DNA of 64,000 nt from an uncultured Clostridia bacterium (lineage in GTDB: Bacteria > Bacillota > Clostridia > UBA1381), in the NCBI GenBank assembly GCA_947626135.1, contig CANQQZ010000003.1:80359-144358 (forward strand), written 5' to 3'. The position numbers and the translations under genes were made by a program. Below the pieces are notes generated by a model. That model saw nothing but the letters and a program-made list of their open reading frames with translations. It was not told the origin of the DNA and searched no databases. This document shows positions 9,952-19,704 of this stretch, piece by piece. Numbering within the stretch: position 1 is the first letter of the stretch; each line of letters opens with the position of its first letter.

Positions 9952-10847
9952 ATATGAAAAAAGAATTCAAATCCGGCTTCGCCGCTATAATAGGTATGCC
10001 CAACGTGGGAAAATCAACGCTCCTGAACACAATAGCGGGGCAGAAAATCGCGATTATTTCCGATAAGCCGCAGACTACCAGAAACAAAATACTCGCTGTC
10101 TGCACCACCGACAGCGAGCAAATAATTTTCACCGACACGCCCGGAATACACAATCCGCGCAACAAGCTCGGGCAATTCATGGTCAAAGCCGCGAACGACG
10201 CCATAAACGACACGGACGTTCTTGTGTTTATGACGGACGCCTCCCGTCCCGTCCGGGACGCGGAACGCTCGATTTTAAATTCAATAGAAAATCGAGGCGT
10301 TCCGTGTATCCTTGCGCTTAATAAGATCGACCTCATAAAAAAGGAGGAGCTGCTTCCGCTCATAGCCGATTATTCGAGCATGTATAATTTCGCGGCAATC
10401 GTGCCGATGAGCGCGGAAAACGGAGACGGCACGGAAGAGCTTTTAAATGAAATACGCGAGCATCTCGACTTCGGTCCCGCATATTTTGACGAGGATACCG
10501 TGACCGACCAGCCGGAGCGTCAGATAGCGGCGGAAATAATACGCGAAAAAATGCTGTGGCTTCTGGATAAAGAGGTCCCTCACGGCGCGGCGATTGAAAT
10601 AACAAAGGTTGAGGAAAAAGCGAAAATAACCAATATTCACGCCGTAATATACTGCGAAAAAAACACGCATAAGGGCATAATAATCGGAAAAAACGGTGAA
10701 ATGCTAAAAAAAATCGGCTCTATGGCGCGCGCGGATATTGAAAAAATGCTCGGCAAAAAGGCGTATCTTGAGCTGTGGGTCAAGGTTAAACCGGACTGGC
10801 GCAACAGCGATTTTATGATACGCAATTTCGGATTCTCAAATGAGTAA
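9948..10847 (+). CDS. era: GTPase Era
   Basis: GMPNVGKSTLLNTIAGQKIAIISDKPQTTRNKI, DTPGIH, NKID, KH domain at C-terminus. Confidence 0.95.
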   Translation: MNMKKEFKSGFAAIIGMPNVGKSTLLNTIAGQKIAIISDKPQTTRNKILAVCTTDSEQIIFTDTPGIHNPRNKLGQFMVKAANDAINDTDVLVFMTDASRPVRDAERSILNSIENRGVPCILALNKIDLIKKEELLPLIADYSSMYNFAAIVPMSAENGDGTEELLNEIREHLDFGPAYFDEDTVTDQPERQIAAEIIREKMLWLLDKEVPHGAAIEITKVEEKAKITNIHAVIYCEKNTHKGIIIGKNGEMLKKIGSMARADIEKMLGKKAYLELWVKVKPDWRNSDFMIRNFGFSNE

Positions 10848-10925
10848 GAAATAAGTGTCAGGTATAACCGCCGGAAAATGAAATAAACTAAATCCGAAAA
10901 CAAGTCTGTTTTTCGGAGGTACGGT

Positions 10926-11069
10926 ATGGAAAATAATTCGTTTTTATGGAATGCGTTTATTAACACGGGCTGCATAAAGGCGTATCTGGTATACAAGAAC
11001 GCCGAAAAGCGCGCCGGAATGAGGAGTGAGGAGGCAAGATGGCAACCGTCAGCGCCAAAGGTATCATAA
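10926..11069 (+). CDS. yqzL: YqzL-family small protein (47 aa), overlapping recO
   Basis: ATG with strong RBS (TCGGAGGTACGGT ATG): MENNSFLWNAFINTGCIKAYLVYKNAEKRAGMRSEEARWQPSAPKVS; era-yqzL-recO position. Confidence 0.7.
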   Translation: MENNSFLWNAFINTGCIKAYLVYKNAEKRAGMRSEEARWQPSAPKVS

Positions 11070-11779
11070 TCAGGCAGACCTCTTACGGAGAAGGGCACCG
11101 GATATTGAGCATTTTTGCCGAGAATATGGGCATTATCAAAGCCGTGGCATACGGTGCGGGCAAATCCAGAAGCTCCTCCGCCGCCTCAAGCCAGTTTCTG
11201 TGCTACGGCAGCTTTGAGCTTTATCAGGGCTCCGGACGGCTTATGAGCGTCAACCGTATAAATACGATAGACGGCTTCTATCCGGTATGCGAGGACATTT
11301 ACAAGCTGTCGCTCGCCTCATATCTGGCGGATATCACATACGAAACTCTCGGGGAAAACAACTGTGATGACAGGATTTTACGGCTGTACCTGAACGCCGT
11401 ATACGCTCTCGCGTACCGAAACGAGTCCGTAAAGAAGGTCAAAACAGCCTACGAGCTTAAGCTTATGGCTGCGGGCGGATATTGTCCGTCTCTGGGCGAA
11501 TGCGTTGGCTGCGGCAGCGAAAACGCCGTAAAATTCGATTTTGAAAAGGGCGGCGTGCTGTGCGCCGAATGCGGCGAACGCAGAGCTGTCAGAATAAACG
11601 GCGCCGTCTTAAACGCCATGAGATACATAACCGGCTGCGATGACAAAAAAATGCTTGCTTTTTCCGCAAATGACGAGCTTATAGATTATCTCAACGCCGT
11701 AACCGAAACCTATGTCGGCGTACAGCTCGACAAGCATTTTAAAAGTCTGGATTATTACAAAACTATGCTCTTATCATAG
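11039..11779 (+). CDS. recO: DNA repair protein RecO
   Basis: KGIIIRQTSYGEGHRILSIFAENMGIIKAVAYGAGKSRS; Cys-rich zinc site CPSLGECVGCG...LCAECG. Confidence 0.92.
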   Translation: MATVSAKGIIIRQTSYGEGHRILSIFAENMGIIKAVAYGAGKSRSSSAASSQFLCYGSFELYQGSGRLMSVNRINTIDGFYPVCEDIYKLSLASYLADITYETLGENNCDDRILRLYLNAVYALAYRNESVKKVKTAYELKLMAAGGYCPSLGECVGCGSENAVKFDFEKGGVLCAECGERRAVRINGAVLNAMRYITGCDDKKMLAFSANDELIDYLNAVTETYVGVQLDKHFKSLDYYKTMLLS

Positions 11780-11849
11780 CATAAATAATCCATAAACAGG
11801 AATTATTTGGTTATTTTACATAAAATAAAAAATTTATAGCAAAAAACAC

Positions 11850-11878
11850 TTGCAATTCTCTGAGGCTTGTTGTATAAT
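11850..11878 (+). promoter_or_regulatory. Promoter of rpsT (TTGCAA-N17-TATAAT)
   Basis: TTGCAA 11850-11855, TATAAT 11873-11878. Confidence 0.7.
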
Positions 11879-11919
11879 ACTGCCGTGTTATATATTAAGT
11901 TTGTGGAGGTGTAACGTAA

Positions 11920-12183
11920 ATGCCTAATATCAAGTCGGCTAAAAAGCGCGTCAAGGTAATCGCGAAAAAGACTGCGGTTAACGTATCCCATAAGACGGCT
12001 TTGAAGACCGCGATTAAAAAGTTCGAGGCGGCAGTTGAAAACGGCGACAAGGAAAACGCTAAGGTATTGTTTAACGAAGCGTCCAAGAAGCTCGACCAGG
12101 GCGTCAGCCAGGGTATTCTTCATAAGAATAACGCCGCAAGAAAGAAATCTCAGCTTGCTTTAAAACTTGCAAAGCTTGCGTAA
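11920..12183 (+). CDS. rpsT: 30S ribosomal protein S20
   Basis: [42 protein letters not shown]...[22 protein letters not shown]. Confidence 0.97.
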   Translation: MPNIKSAKKRVKVIAKKTAVNVSHKTALKTAIKKFEAAVENGDKENAKVLFNEASKKLDQGVSQGILHKNNAARKKSQLALKLAKLA

Positions 12184-12197
12184 GGGCAGTTAAAACC

Positions 12198-12231
12198 GAA
12201 AAAAACGCGGTGAAAACCGCGTTTTTTTACG
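12198..12231 (+). terminator. Rho-independent terminator of rpsT
   Basis: AAAACGCGGTGAAAACCGCGTTTTTTT. Confidence 0.85.
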
Positions 12232-12269
12232 CCCGCAATTTAAAAACCCGCAATTAAACAAAAAAAGTG

Positions 12270-12298
12270 TTGACAAACTCGAAGTTTTACATTATAAT
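12270..12298 (+). promoter_or_regulatory. Promoter of tRNA gene (TTGACA-N17-TATAAT)
   Basis: TTGACA 12270-12275, TATAAT 12293-12298: perfect consensus and spacing. Confidence 0.85.
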
Positions 12299-12317
12299 AT
12301 CTTTTGTTGTGAGAAAC

Positions 12318-12394
12318 GGCGGTATAGCTCAGCTGGCTAGAGCACACGGTTCATACCCGTGGTGTCAGTGGTTCAAGTCCACTTACCGCTACCA
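12318..12394 (+). tRNA. tRNA-Met (CAT anticodon)
   Basis: 77-nt cloverleaf GGCGGTATAGCTCAGCTGGCTAGAGC...CACGGTTCATACCCGTG...GTTCAAGTC...TACCGCTACCA; anticodon loop TTCATAC; CCA encoded. Confidence 0.93.
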
Positions 12395-12474
12395 AAAACG
12401 GCTTGAAGCTTCAGCTCCGGGTCGTTTTTTTATTCCGGCATTGATTTTTCCCGTCCGATATTATATAATCATAT

Positions 12475-13452
12475 GTGAAGGGATTGATTTGCTTGAAACA
12501 AAATATACTGGAAATACTAAAAGCCGGCGGCGGGTACGTTTCCGGCGAAAAAATATCGCAGAAGCTCGGAATATCGCGCGCGGCGGTATGGAAACACATC
12601 AAGGCGCTCCGCGCCGAGGGCTATGAGATAGAGTCCGCGACAAACCGGGGCTACCGTCTTTCCTCCGAGCCGGATCTGATAACCGCCGGACAAATAACCG
12701 CCGGGCTTAAAACCACGCGCATGGGGCAAAACGTAATATATGTATATTCGACCGATTCCACAAACGAGGAGGCGAAGCGCCGCTGTGACGAGCCCGACGG
12801 CACTCTGTTCACCGCCGATATCCAGACCGGCGGCAAGGGGCGGCTCGGCAGGGCATGGACCTCTCCCGGGGGCGGCGGCATATGGATGTCGCTGCTTCTA
12901 AAGCCCGATATCCCGCCCTCCCGCTCATCCGGGCTGACGCTCGCCGCGGGACTTGCTGTTTACCGCGCGCTGAAGGATTTCGGCGTTATGATAAAATGGC
13001 CCAACGATATCGTGGCTGACGGCAAAAAAATCTGCGGAATACTGACCGAGATGTCCGCCGAAATGGAACGCGTAAACTACATCGTATGCGGAATAGGAAT
13101 CAACGTAAATGCCGCCGGATTTCCGCCCGAAATCGGCGGCAAGGCTGTCTCGCTGCGTATGATGACCGGGAAAAATTATGAACGCGCGCCTGTTATACGG
13201 CGCGTAATGGAGGAATTCGAGCCCCTTTACGGCGAATTTCTCAAAAACGGACTTAAAAACATAATTCCCGAATATGAAGCCGCGTGCGTGAACATATCCC
13301 GCGGCGTTAACGCGGTCCTCGACGGGAAAACCGTCTCCGGCACAGCGGCGGGTATCGGACAGGACGGCTCGCTTTTGATTGATACGCCGAACGGACGCGT
13401 GACGGTATCCTCGGGCGAGATATCGGTTCGCGGCATTTACGGATACGTATAA
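12475..13452 (+). CDS. birA: Biotin--[acetyl-CoA-carboxylase] ligase / biotin operon repressor BirA
   Basis: N-terminal HTH (SGEKISQKLGISRAAVWKHIKALRAEGYEIES) plus GKGRLGRAWTSPGGGGIWMSLLLKP and KWPNDI. Confidence 0.95.
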   Translation: MKGLICLKQNILEILKAGGGYVSGEKISQKLGISRAAVWKHIKALRAEGYEIESATNRGYRLSSEPDLITAGQITAGLKTTRMGQNVIYVYSTDSTNEEAKRRCDEPDGTLFTADIQTGGKGRLGRAWTSPGGGGIWMSLLLKPDIPPSRSSGLTLAAGLAVYRALKDFGVMIKWPNDIVADGKKICGILTEMSAEMERVNYIVCGIGINVNAAGFPPEIGGKAVSLRMMTGKNYERAPVIRRVMEEFEPLYGEFLKNGLKNIIPEYEAACVNISRGVNAVLDGKTVSGTAAGIGQDGSLLIDTPNGRVTVSSGEISVRGIYGYV

Positions 13453-13539
13453 CGCAGCAGGGGAAAATTTAATAAAATATATTGAAATTTCTGGCGGATT
13501 ATGTTAAAATAATGTATCTATATACACACAGGAGGCAGA

Positions 13540-14958
13540 ATGATGTCTATACTGGAAAAAATCAAACCGAATGCAAAACAAAATAAAGGAAAAATCCTTA
13601 AAATCATTATTGTCGGCACAGGCAAGGTAGGCTCAACGCTCGCGGGAAAGCTCACCGACGAGGGATGCGACGTAACAATAATAGATAAGAACAGGGAGGT
13701 TGTCGATCATCTTGCCGAAACATATGATATTATGGGCATTGTCGGCAACGGCTCAAGCTATAAAACTCTTATCGAGGCGGGCGTTGAATCCGCGGACCTT
13801 ATTATCGCCGTTACAGACAGCGATGAGTTAAACCTGCTTTGCTGCGCCCTGGCGAACATGGTCGGCAAATGCACCTGCATCGCCCGCGTAAGGAGCCCGG
13901 AATATACGGACGAGCTGAATTATCTGTGCGATAAGCTTGGCATAGCGATGATCATTAATCCCGACCTTGAGGCTGCCAAGGAAATTTCAAGAATACTTCA
14001 TTTCCCGTCCGCGATATCCGTAAATCCGTTTGCGAAGGGAACGGCGGAGCTTATCAAATTCAAAATTCCCGAAGGCAGCACTCTGAACGGAATACAGCTT
14101 TCAAGCTTCCAGCGCAGCAAGGATTTCAATATTCTCGTATGCGCCGTTGAGCGCAAGGGTGAGATCACCATTCCGAACGGCTCCTTCCGCCTCTATTCCG
14201 GCGATATAATTTCGTTTGTCGCCACCCCGAAGGATGCTTTGACCTTCTTTAAGAAAATTAATATAGAAACCCACAAGGTCGGCTCCGTTATGATTATAGG
14301 CGGCGGACGAACCTCGTATTATCTGGCGCGGAGACTCGTAAAATCCGGAGTTGAGGTGAAAATAATAGAAATCAGCGCGGAGCGCTGCGCCCAGCTAAGC
14401 GAACTGCTGCCCGACGAGGTTGTAATAGTCAACGGAAACGGCACGGACGAAACTCTTTTAAACGAAGAGGATTTGCTGCGCACCGGCGCTATTATCCCGC
14501 TCACGGGCATTGACGAGGAAAACGTGATACTTTCGCTCTACGGCATGAAAGCGGCGCCCGGAATAAAGGCAATAACAAAGGTAAACCATATAAACTTCTC
14601 GAACGTCATAAACGAGCTGGAGCTGGGAAGCGTCGTATATCCCCGTCTTATAACGGCTGAAATGATAATAAAATATGTGCGCGCGAAAAAGAACACAATA
14701 GGCAGTGAAATAGAAACGCTTTATCATATGTACGGCGGACGGGCTGAAGCGATAGAATTTATCGTGCATCCCGAATTCTCACAGGTTAACGTGCCGCTGA
14801 AGAATATGCGCCTGAAGAGCAATCTGCTTATAACATGCGTATACCGCGGCGGAAGAACGTTTATTCCCGCCGGCGACGATGTTCTGCGCGGCGGTGATTC
14901 GGTAACTGTAGTCACGTCTCACACGGGGCTCAGCAGTATAGAGGAAATTATTGACTAA
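13540..14958 (+). CDS. trkA: Trk-type potassium uptake regulatory NAD-binding protein TrkA (two RCK units)
   Basis: KIIIVGTGKVGSTLAGKLTDEGCDVTIIDKNREVVDHLAETYDIMGIVGNGSS; second Rossmann repeat. Confidence 0.93.
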   Translation: MMSILEKIKPNAKQNKGKILKIIIVGTGKVGSTLAGKLTDEGCDVTIIDKNREVVDHLAETYDIMGIVGNGSSYKTLIEAGVESADLIIAVTDSDELNLLCCALANMVGKCTCIARVRSPEYTDELNYLCDKLGIAMIINPDLEAAKEISRILHFPSAISVNPFAKGTAELIKFKIPEGSTLNGIQLSSFQRSKDFNILVCAVERKGEITIPNGSFRLYSGDIISFVATPKDALTFFKKINIETHKVGSVMIIGGGRTSYYLARRLVKSGVEVKIIEISAERCAQLSELLPDEVVIVNGNGTDETLLNEEDLLRTGAIIPLTGIDEENVILSLYGMKAAPGIKAITKVNHINFSNVINELELGSVVYPRLITAEMIIKYVRAKKNTIGSEIETLYHMYGGRAEAIEFIVHPEFSQVNVPLKNMRLKSNLLITCVYRGGRTFIPAGDDVLRGGDSVTVVTSHTGLSSIEEIID

Positions 14959-15028
14959 TCATCCGGCATGTCCGGCGCGGCGGCGGTCATTTGCTTTTCG
15001 CCGCGCGTCCGGCGCTGCCGATTAAAGA

Positions 15029-16513
15029 GTGAAACGGGGGATAATATTGAATTACAAGGCGGTCGTTTACATACTCGGCTGGATACTTGTTATCGAAGGC
15101 GCGCTCATGCTCACGCCGTTCGCTGTATCGCTGATATACGGGGAAGAGCACGGAGCCGCGTTTGCCATAATAGCCGCGGTGTGTATCATAACGGGAGTGT
15201 TGATAGTATTCAGGCGCCCGAAGCGCATGACCTTTTACTCGCGCGAGGGCTTTGTGGTAACGGCGTTCGCGTGGATACTGATGAGCGTTTTCGGCTGTCT
15301 GCCGTTTGTCATGAACGGAGACATACCGTCGTTTACGGACGCGCTGTTTGAAACGGTATCCGGATTTACGACGACCGGAACGAGTATTCTGGATGACGTG
15401 GAGGCTCTCTCCCACGCGTCCCTTTTCTGGCGCTCGCTGACACACTGGATAGGCGGCATGGGCGTGCTTGTGTTTCTGCTCGCGCTTATACCCATGACCG
15501 GCGGCGGCTCGCATATGAATATAATGCGCGCCGAAAGCCCGGGACCCACGGTCAGCAAGCTTTTGCCGAAGGTCCGCCAGACAGCGTTCGCACTTTACAC
15601 GATTTACGTCGCGCTTACATTGGCGGAATTTATAATGCTGCTGCTCGGACGTATGCCGGCATTTGAAGCGATAACAACCGCCGTCGGCACGGCGGGCACC
15701 GGAGGCTTCGGCGTAAAGGCGGACAGCATGGCAGGCTATTCGCCGTATATTCAATGGGTCGTAACGGTGTTTATGACGCTGTTCGGAATAAATTTCGGCG
15801 TGTATTTCCTGTTAGCCACAAGGAAATTCAAGGCGGCTGCGATACATGAGGAGGCGCGGTACTATCTTCTCATCATTCTCGGCGCAGCGGCGGTTATAAC
15901 GATATCCTTCCTTATGAACGGCACGCTGCCGGATATGAGCTGGAGCGACAAGATACGCCACATATGCTTCCAATGCGCCTCGCTCGTCACGACCACCGGC
16001 TTTACCACGGTTGATTACGATACCTGGCCCCAGCTTGCTCTTATGGTATTGCTCACGCTTATGTTTATCGGCGCGTGCGCCGGCAGCACGGGCGGCGGCA
16101 TAAAGGTGTCCAGAATACTCATAATGTGCCGCTCGGTAAAGAACGCGCTGACGCGGTTCTTTCATCCCAAACGCGTGGTAAACCTGCGCAGTGAAGGAAA
16201 AACCGTGCCCGCGGAAATCGTGCAGTCGGTAAGCGTGTATATGATTGCGTATATAATCGTTTATGTCGTGTCTATATTTATAGTTTCGCTCGACAATTAT
16301 GATTTCACGACCAACTTCACCGCTATTGCCGCCACGATCAACAATATCGGTCCGGGTCTCGGAAAGGCAGGTCCCACCGAAAGCTTTTCAATGTTCTCGC
16401 CGCTGTCGAAATACGTGATGATTTTCGATATGCTTGCCGGCAGGCTGGAGCTCTATCCCATGCTTATCCTATTCTCGCCCGAGTTCTGGAAAAGCTTAAA
16501 ACCGCAGCATTAA
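15029..16513 (+). CDS. trkH: TrkH family potassium uptake protein (start may be TTG at 15047)
   Basis: TVSGFTTTGTSIL, HWIGGMGVLVFLLALIPM, GTAGTGGFG, ASLVTTTGFTT, GSTGGGIKVSR selectivity-filter repeats. Confidence 0.93.
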   Translation: MKRGIILNYKAVVYILGWILVIEGALMLTPFAVSLIYGEEHGAAFAIIAAVCIITGVLIVFRRPKRMTFYSREGFVVTAFAWILMSVFGCLPFVMNGDIPSFTDALFETVSGFTTTGTSILDDVEALSHASLFWRSLTHWIGGMGVLVFLLALIPMTGGGSHMNIMRAESPGPTVSKLLPKVRQTAFALYTIYVALTLAEFIMLLLGRMPAFEAITTAVGTAGTGGFGVKADSMAGYSPYIQWVVTVFMTLFGINFGVYFLLATRKFKAAAIHEEARYYLLIILGAAAVITISFLMNGTLPDMSWSDKIRHICFQCASLVTTTGFTTVDYDTWPQLALMVLLTLMFIGACAGSTGGGIKVSRILIMCRSVKNALTRFFHPKRVVNLRSEGKTVPAEIVQSVSVYMIAYIIVYVVSIFIVSLDNYDFTTNFTAIAATINNIGPGLGKAGPTESFSMFSPLSKYVMIFDMLAGRLELYPMLILFSPEFWKSLKPQH

Positions 16514-16530
16514 CGAAAGGATAATAAAAA

Positions 16531-16833
16531 ATGAACGATAAGATCCTGGCGATGATGCGCAAGCCGTATCATCTGCTTGTATGGGCGCTCATATGCGGAC
16601 TCGGCTACCTGGCTCTGACGGCCCGGTTCATTCTCGCGTTTACCGAACGCGGCGGCGGTATCCTCATATGGCTCTTCTTCCCCGCGATAGTATGCGGAGC
16701 GGCGCTCATTATTATAAAGGGCATAAAAAAAGCCGATGAAAACGGCAACGAACGTGCCATGCTCGCCGCATTCTGGGCGCATGTGCTCGTCATTGTCATG
16801 GGCGCCGTATTTTTCGCGTCAATGCTCGTATGA
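16531..16833 (+). CDS. Small membrane protein of unknown function
   Basis: Three hydrophobic segments; tightly spaced after trkH. Confidence 0.6.
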   Translation: MNDKILAMMRKPYHLLVWALICGLGYLALTARFILAFTERGGGILIWLFFPAIVCGAALIIIKGIKKADENGNERAMLAAFWAHVLVIVMGAVFFASMLV

Positions 16834-17297
16834 AGGCTGTACACAATATTGAGCCGGTGTTCGATAATAATTCCCGAATACTGATTTTGGGCAGCTTCCC
16901 ATCAGTAAAATCACGCGAAACCGAATTTTTTTACGGTCATCCCCAAAACCGGTTTTGGCGCGTTACGGCTGCCGTATGCGGCTGCGGCGTTCCCGGGACG
17001 GTAGAAGAAAAAAAGCGTATGCTCCTCGGCAATCATATTGCGCTGTGGGACGTAATAGAAAGCTGCGATATAGAGGGGTCGTCCGACAGCTCTATACGCA
17101 ATGTCAGGATAAATGATTTCACGCGTATTTTCAAAACCGCGGATATACGGCGCGTTTTCGCCAACGGCTCCGCGGCGTATGAGCTGTACAGGCGGCATGT
17201 CGGAAACAGCATAACCCGGCTTCCGTCTACCAGTCCAGCAAACGCCGCGTGGAGCACCCGGAGGCTTATTGACGCATGGCGCGTTATTTTAGAATAG
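16830..17297 (+). CDS. DNA-deoxyinosine/uracil glycosylase (MUG/TDG-like UDG superfamily)
   Basis: ILILGSFPSVKSRETEFFYGHPQNRFWRVTA ... LPSTSPANAAWS. Confidence 0.88.
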   Translation: MKAVHNIEPVFDNNSRILILGSFPSVKSRETEFFYGHPQNRFWRVTAAVCGCGVPGTVEEKKRMLLGNHIALWDVIESCDIEGSSDSSIRNVRINDFTRIFKTADIRRVFANGSAAYELYRRHVGNSITRLPSTSPANAAWSTRRLIDAWRVILE

Positions 17298-17351
17298 AAA
17301 ATACCTCCGCCACGCGCAAACTCTTTTTCACCATAAATCATATTTTAATAA

Positions 17352-17395
17352 CAAAAAGGAAGGACATCGGATAATTCGCGATGTCCTTCTTTTTA
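17352..17395. terminator. Bidirectional terminator
   Basis: AAAAAGGAAGGACATC...GATGTCCTTCTTTTTAA between convergent genes. Confidence 0.75.
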
Positions 17396-17414
17396 ATTCA
17401 ATGAATATTTTATA

Positions 17415-18410
17415 TTATTCTCCCACGTATTCAACTTCCATATCCGCCGGAACGGTTACTCCCAGCGAATCAGCCGTAGCCTTGTTAACAGTGGTAATAG
17501 TCGCCTCGACTGCCTGAGCGGGAACCTCGGATACAGGCTTTCCGTTAAGGATTTCCACAGCCATATCCGCGGATGCCGCGCCTATCTCGGTATCGGATAT
17601 AGCGATCGAAGCAAGCGCGCCGCTCGCGGGCATTACCGCCGATGAACCGTAAACCGGCTTCTTCGCGGCGGCAGCCGCCTCTACTACAACCGGCATAGCG
17701 TCCTGAATTGTCGCGTCATTGGGAATAAACAGAGCGTCGCATTCCGAAAGCAGCGACTGCGCCGCCTGCTGAACGTCCGCTGACGATGAAACCGTTCTCT
17801 CCACATATTTTATACCCGCTCCGTCAAGATACGCCTTTGCCTGCTCGCATGTCGAGACCGAATTCGGCTGCGCCTCGGTATAAAGCATACCGTATGTCTG
17901 GATTCCCGGCGTCAGCGCCTCGGCGGTTGTGAATATCTTCTCTACGGGAATGGGATTTTGCGTACCCGTCGAATTTTTATCCGGCGCATCCATTGACGTA
18001 AGTACCTGCGCGCTTACGGGGTCGGAAACGGCGATAAACACATTCGGTATATCCGTGCCCGCCGATACAACGGCCTGCGTCGCCGGAGTCGCGATCGTGG
18101 CAATAAGATCCACGCCCTCGTCAACGGCATTCTGAACATACGACTGCAAGGTAGCGGCATCGCCCTGAGCATTCATTTCTTTAAATTCAACGTTTAAGCC
18201 GCTCTCAAGCATTCTTGCCTTGAAGCCCTCCCGCATATCGGTAAACGCGCCGTTGTCTATCTGCTGAATAATCGCAATCGTCTTTACCTCTCCGTCTGAC
18301 GAGCCGGTGCTTTCCGTCTGCTCCGCGGGCTGCGAGCAGCCGGCAAATCCGGCAGCGAGCGCAAACACCGCAGCGCCTGTGATGATTTTCCTGATCATGT
18401 CTTTTCTCAT
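17415..18410 (-). CDS. ABC transporter substrate-binding lipoprotein (ABC_sub_bind/TrpX-like)
   Basis: Signal peptide with lipobox AAGFAGCSQ; ATPATQAVVSAGTDIPNVFIAVSDPVSA; no permease or ATPase gene adjacent. Confidence 0.85.
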   Translation of the reverse strand: MRKDMIRKIITGAAVFALAAGFAGCSQPAEQTESTGSSDGEVKTIAIIQQIDNGAFTDMREGFKARMLESGLNVEFKEMNAQGDAATLQSYVQNAVDEGVDLIATIATPATQAVVSAGTDIPNVFIAVSDPVSAQVLTSMDAPDKNSTGTQNPIPVEKIFTTAEALTPGIQTYGMLYTEAQPNSVSTCEQAKAYLDGAGIKYVERTVSSSADVQQAAQSLLSECDALFIPNDATIQDAMPVVVEAAAAAKKPVYGSSAVMPASGALASIAISDTEIGAASADMAVEILNGKPVSEVPAQAVEATITTVNKATADSLGVTVPADMEVEYVGE

Positions 18411-18425
18411 TTTCTCTTTCTCCTT

Positions 18426-19520
18426 CTATTCTCTTCTTTTCTTATTGTATTCCTCGAGATACGAAAACGCCTCCTCAAGCATCGGCACCGTCACCTCGTA
18501 GGGATAGTGCCGCACGTCGGATAACGTCGTCATTCTCGGAAGTACCGATTTTAACTGCTCCTCTGTTATTTCCACATCGAAAATCGAAATGGGGAGCCCC
18601 GTAACGCGGTTAAAATTATACACGCGCTCAAATTCCTCGTACTGCTTATCCGCGATAAGCAGTATCAGCACGCCGAGCGCTACCACCTCGCCGTGAAGAT
18701 GATTTTCCTCAAGCAAAGGAAATGCCGTCAGCGCGTAAAATACCGCGTGCGCCAGTCCGCTGTTATAATCGGGCGTATGGTCGCGCGTCACAAAAATTGA
18801 GACCATAGCCGTGGAAACGGTAATTGCCAAAACCACCTGCTGCAATTCATATGAATTTTCATGACGGCGGTTATCCTCGAGCGCCTTTTGCCCGTACATA
18901 AAAATCGGGGCGGCGCACATCCCGCTCATTTCGACTCCGAGAGCCGTAAAATGCTCCAGCGTATCGCCGCGCGAGGATATCCTCGCCTCGTAAAACTTCG
19001 CGTAGGTGTCTCCCATGCCTGCCCACATATACTTGACCGGGCTTTCGCTTATGATTTTTGTATTGATAAACGCGTGCACGGGCGGCTTTTCAAAAAAGTG
19101 CGGCTCCACAAACACGCCCTCGGACGTGTACATTATCGACACGCTCGTGCAGCATGAGCAATTCGACGCTATTGTCGGGAACGAAAACACCGGCTTCCCC
19201 GTGATCTCGCCCACGCATTTTGCCGTATCGACCGCTTTGCCTCCGCCGACCGCGAAAATCATATCCGCCTTCGCTATTGTTTTGTCCGCGGCAATGGTAT
19301 TCACGTTGCCGTAGCTGCATTCCCCGCCGAACCATATATAATCAAGGATTTTTATATCCGGTCTGACCGCCGCGTCAAGAGCTTCCCTCGCGGCGTTCAT
19401 CGCGCGGTGACCGCCTATTACAACAGCCGTTTTCCCGTACCGGGGGCAAATCTCCTTCACCGTTTCATAAGCGCCCGGACCTATTGTATAAGACGGCAGA
19501 AACATAGAATAATTATCCAT
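18426..19520 (-). CDS. Iron-containing alcohol dehydrogenase / glycerol dehydrogenase family
   Basis: AVGGGKAVDTAKCVGEITGKPVFSFPTIASNCSCCTSVSIMY; GLAHAVFYALTAFPLLEENHLHGEVVALGVLI. Confidence 0.85.
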   Translation of the reverse strand: MDNYSMFLPSYTIGPGAYETVKEICPRYGKTAVVIGGHRAMNAAREALDAAVRPDIKILDYIWFGGECSYGNVNTIAADKTIAKADMIFAVGGGKAVDTAKCVGEITGKPVFSFPTIASNCSCCTSVSIMYTSEGVFVEPHFFEKPPVHAFINTKIISESPVKYMWAGMGDTYAKFYEARISSRGDTLEHFTALGVEMSGMCAAPIFMYGQKALEDNRRHENSYELQQVVLAITVSTAMVSIFVTRDHTPDYNSGLAHAVFYALTAFPLLEENHLHGEVVALGVLILLIADKQYEEFERVYNFNRVTGLPISIFDVEITEEQLKSVLPRMTTLSDVRHYPYEVTVPMLEEAFSYLEEYNKKRRE

Positions 19521-19639
19521 TTTCCGCTTCTCCTTAATCTGCTTTTCTACTATTATACAATCTGTTTTATAAATTGTCAAGTATGCGGACGCTCATACCC
19601 GCATATGTTAAAAATTTGTCACGCGCTCCATTTTCCCCG

Positions 19640-19668
19640 TTGACTTTTTACAAAATGTAGTGTATATT
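19640..19668 (+). promoter_or_regulatory. Putative promoter of the hydrogenase gene (TTGACT-N17-TATATT)
   Basis: TTGACT 19640-19645, TATATT 19663-19668. Confidence 0.55.
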
Positions 19669-19704
19669 TATATTGTAAAATTGGGGAACGAAGGGGGAAA
19701 TTCT

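Noticed and set aside
12396-12436. Candidate terminator after tRNA-Met (AACGGCTTGAAGCTTCAGCTCCGGGTCGTTTTTTT)
   Set aside because: Stem is imperfect; T-run present but pairing too weak for a confident call.
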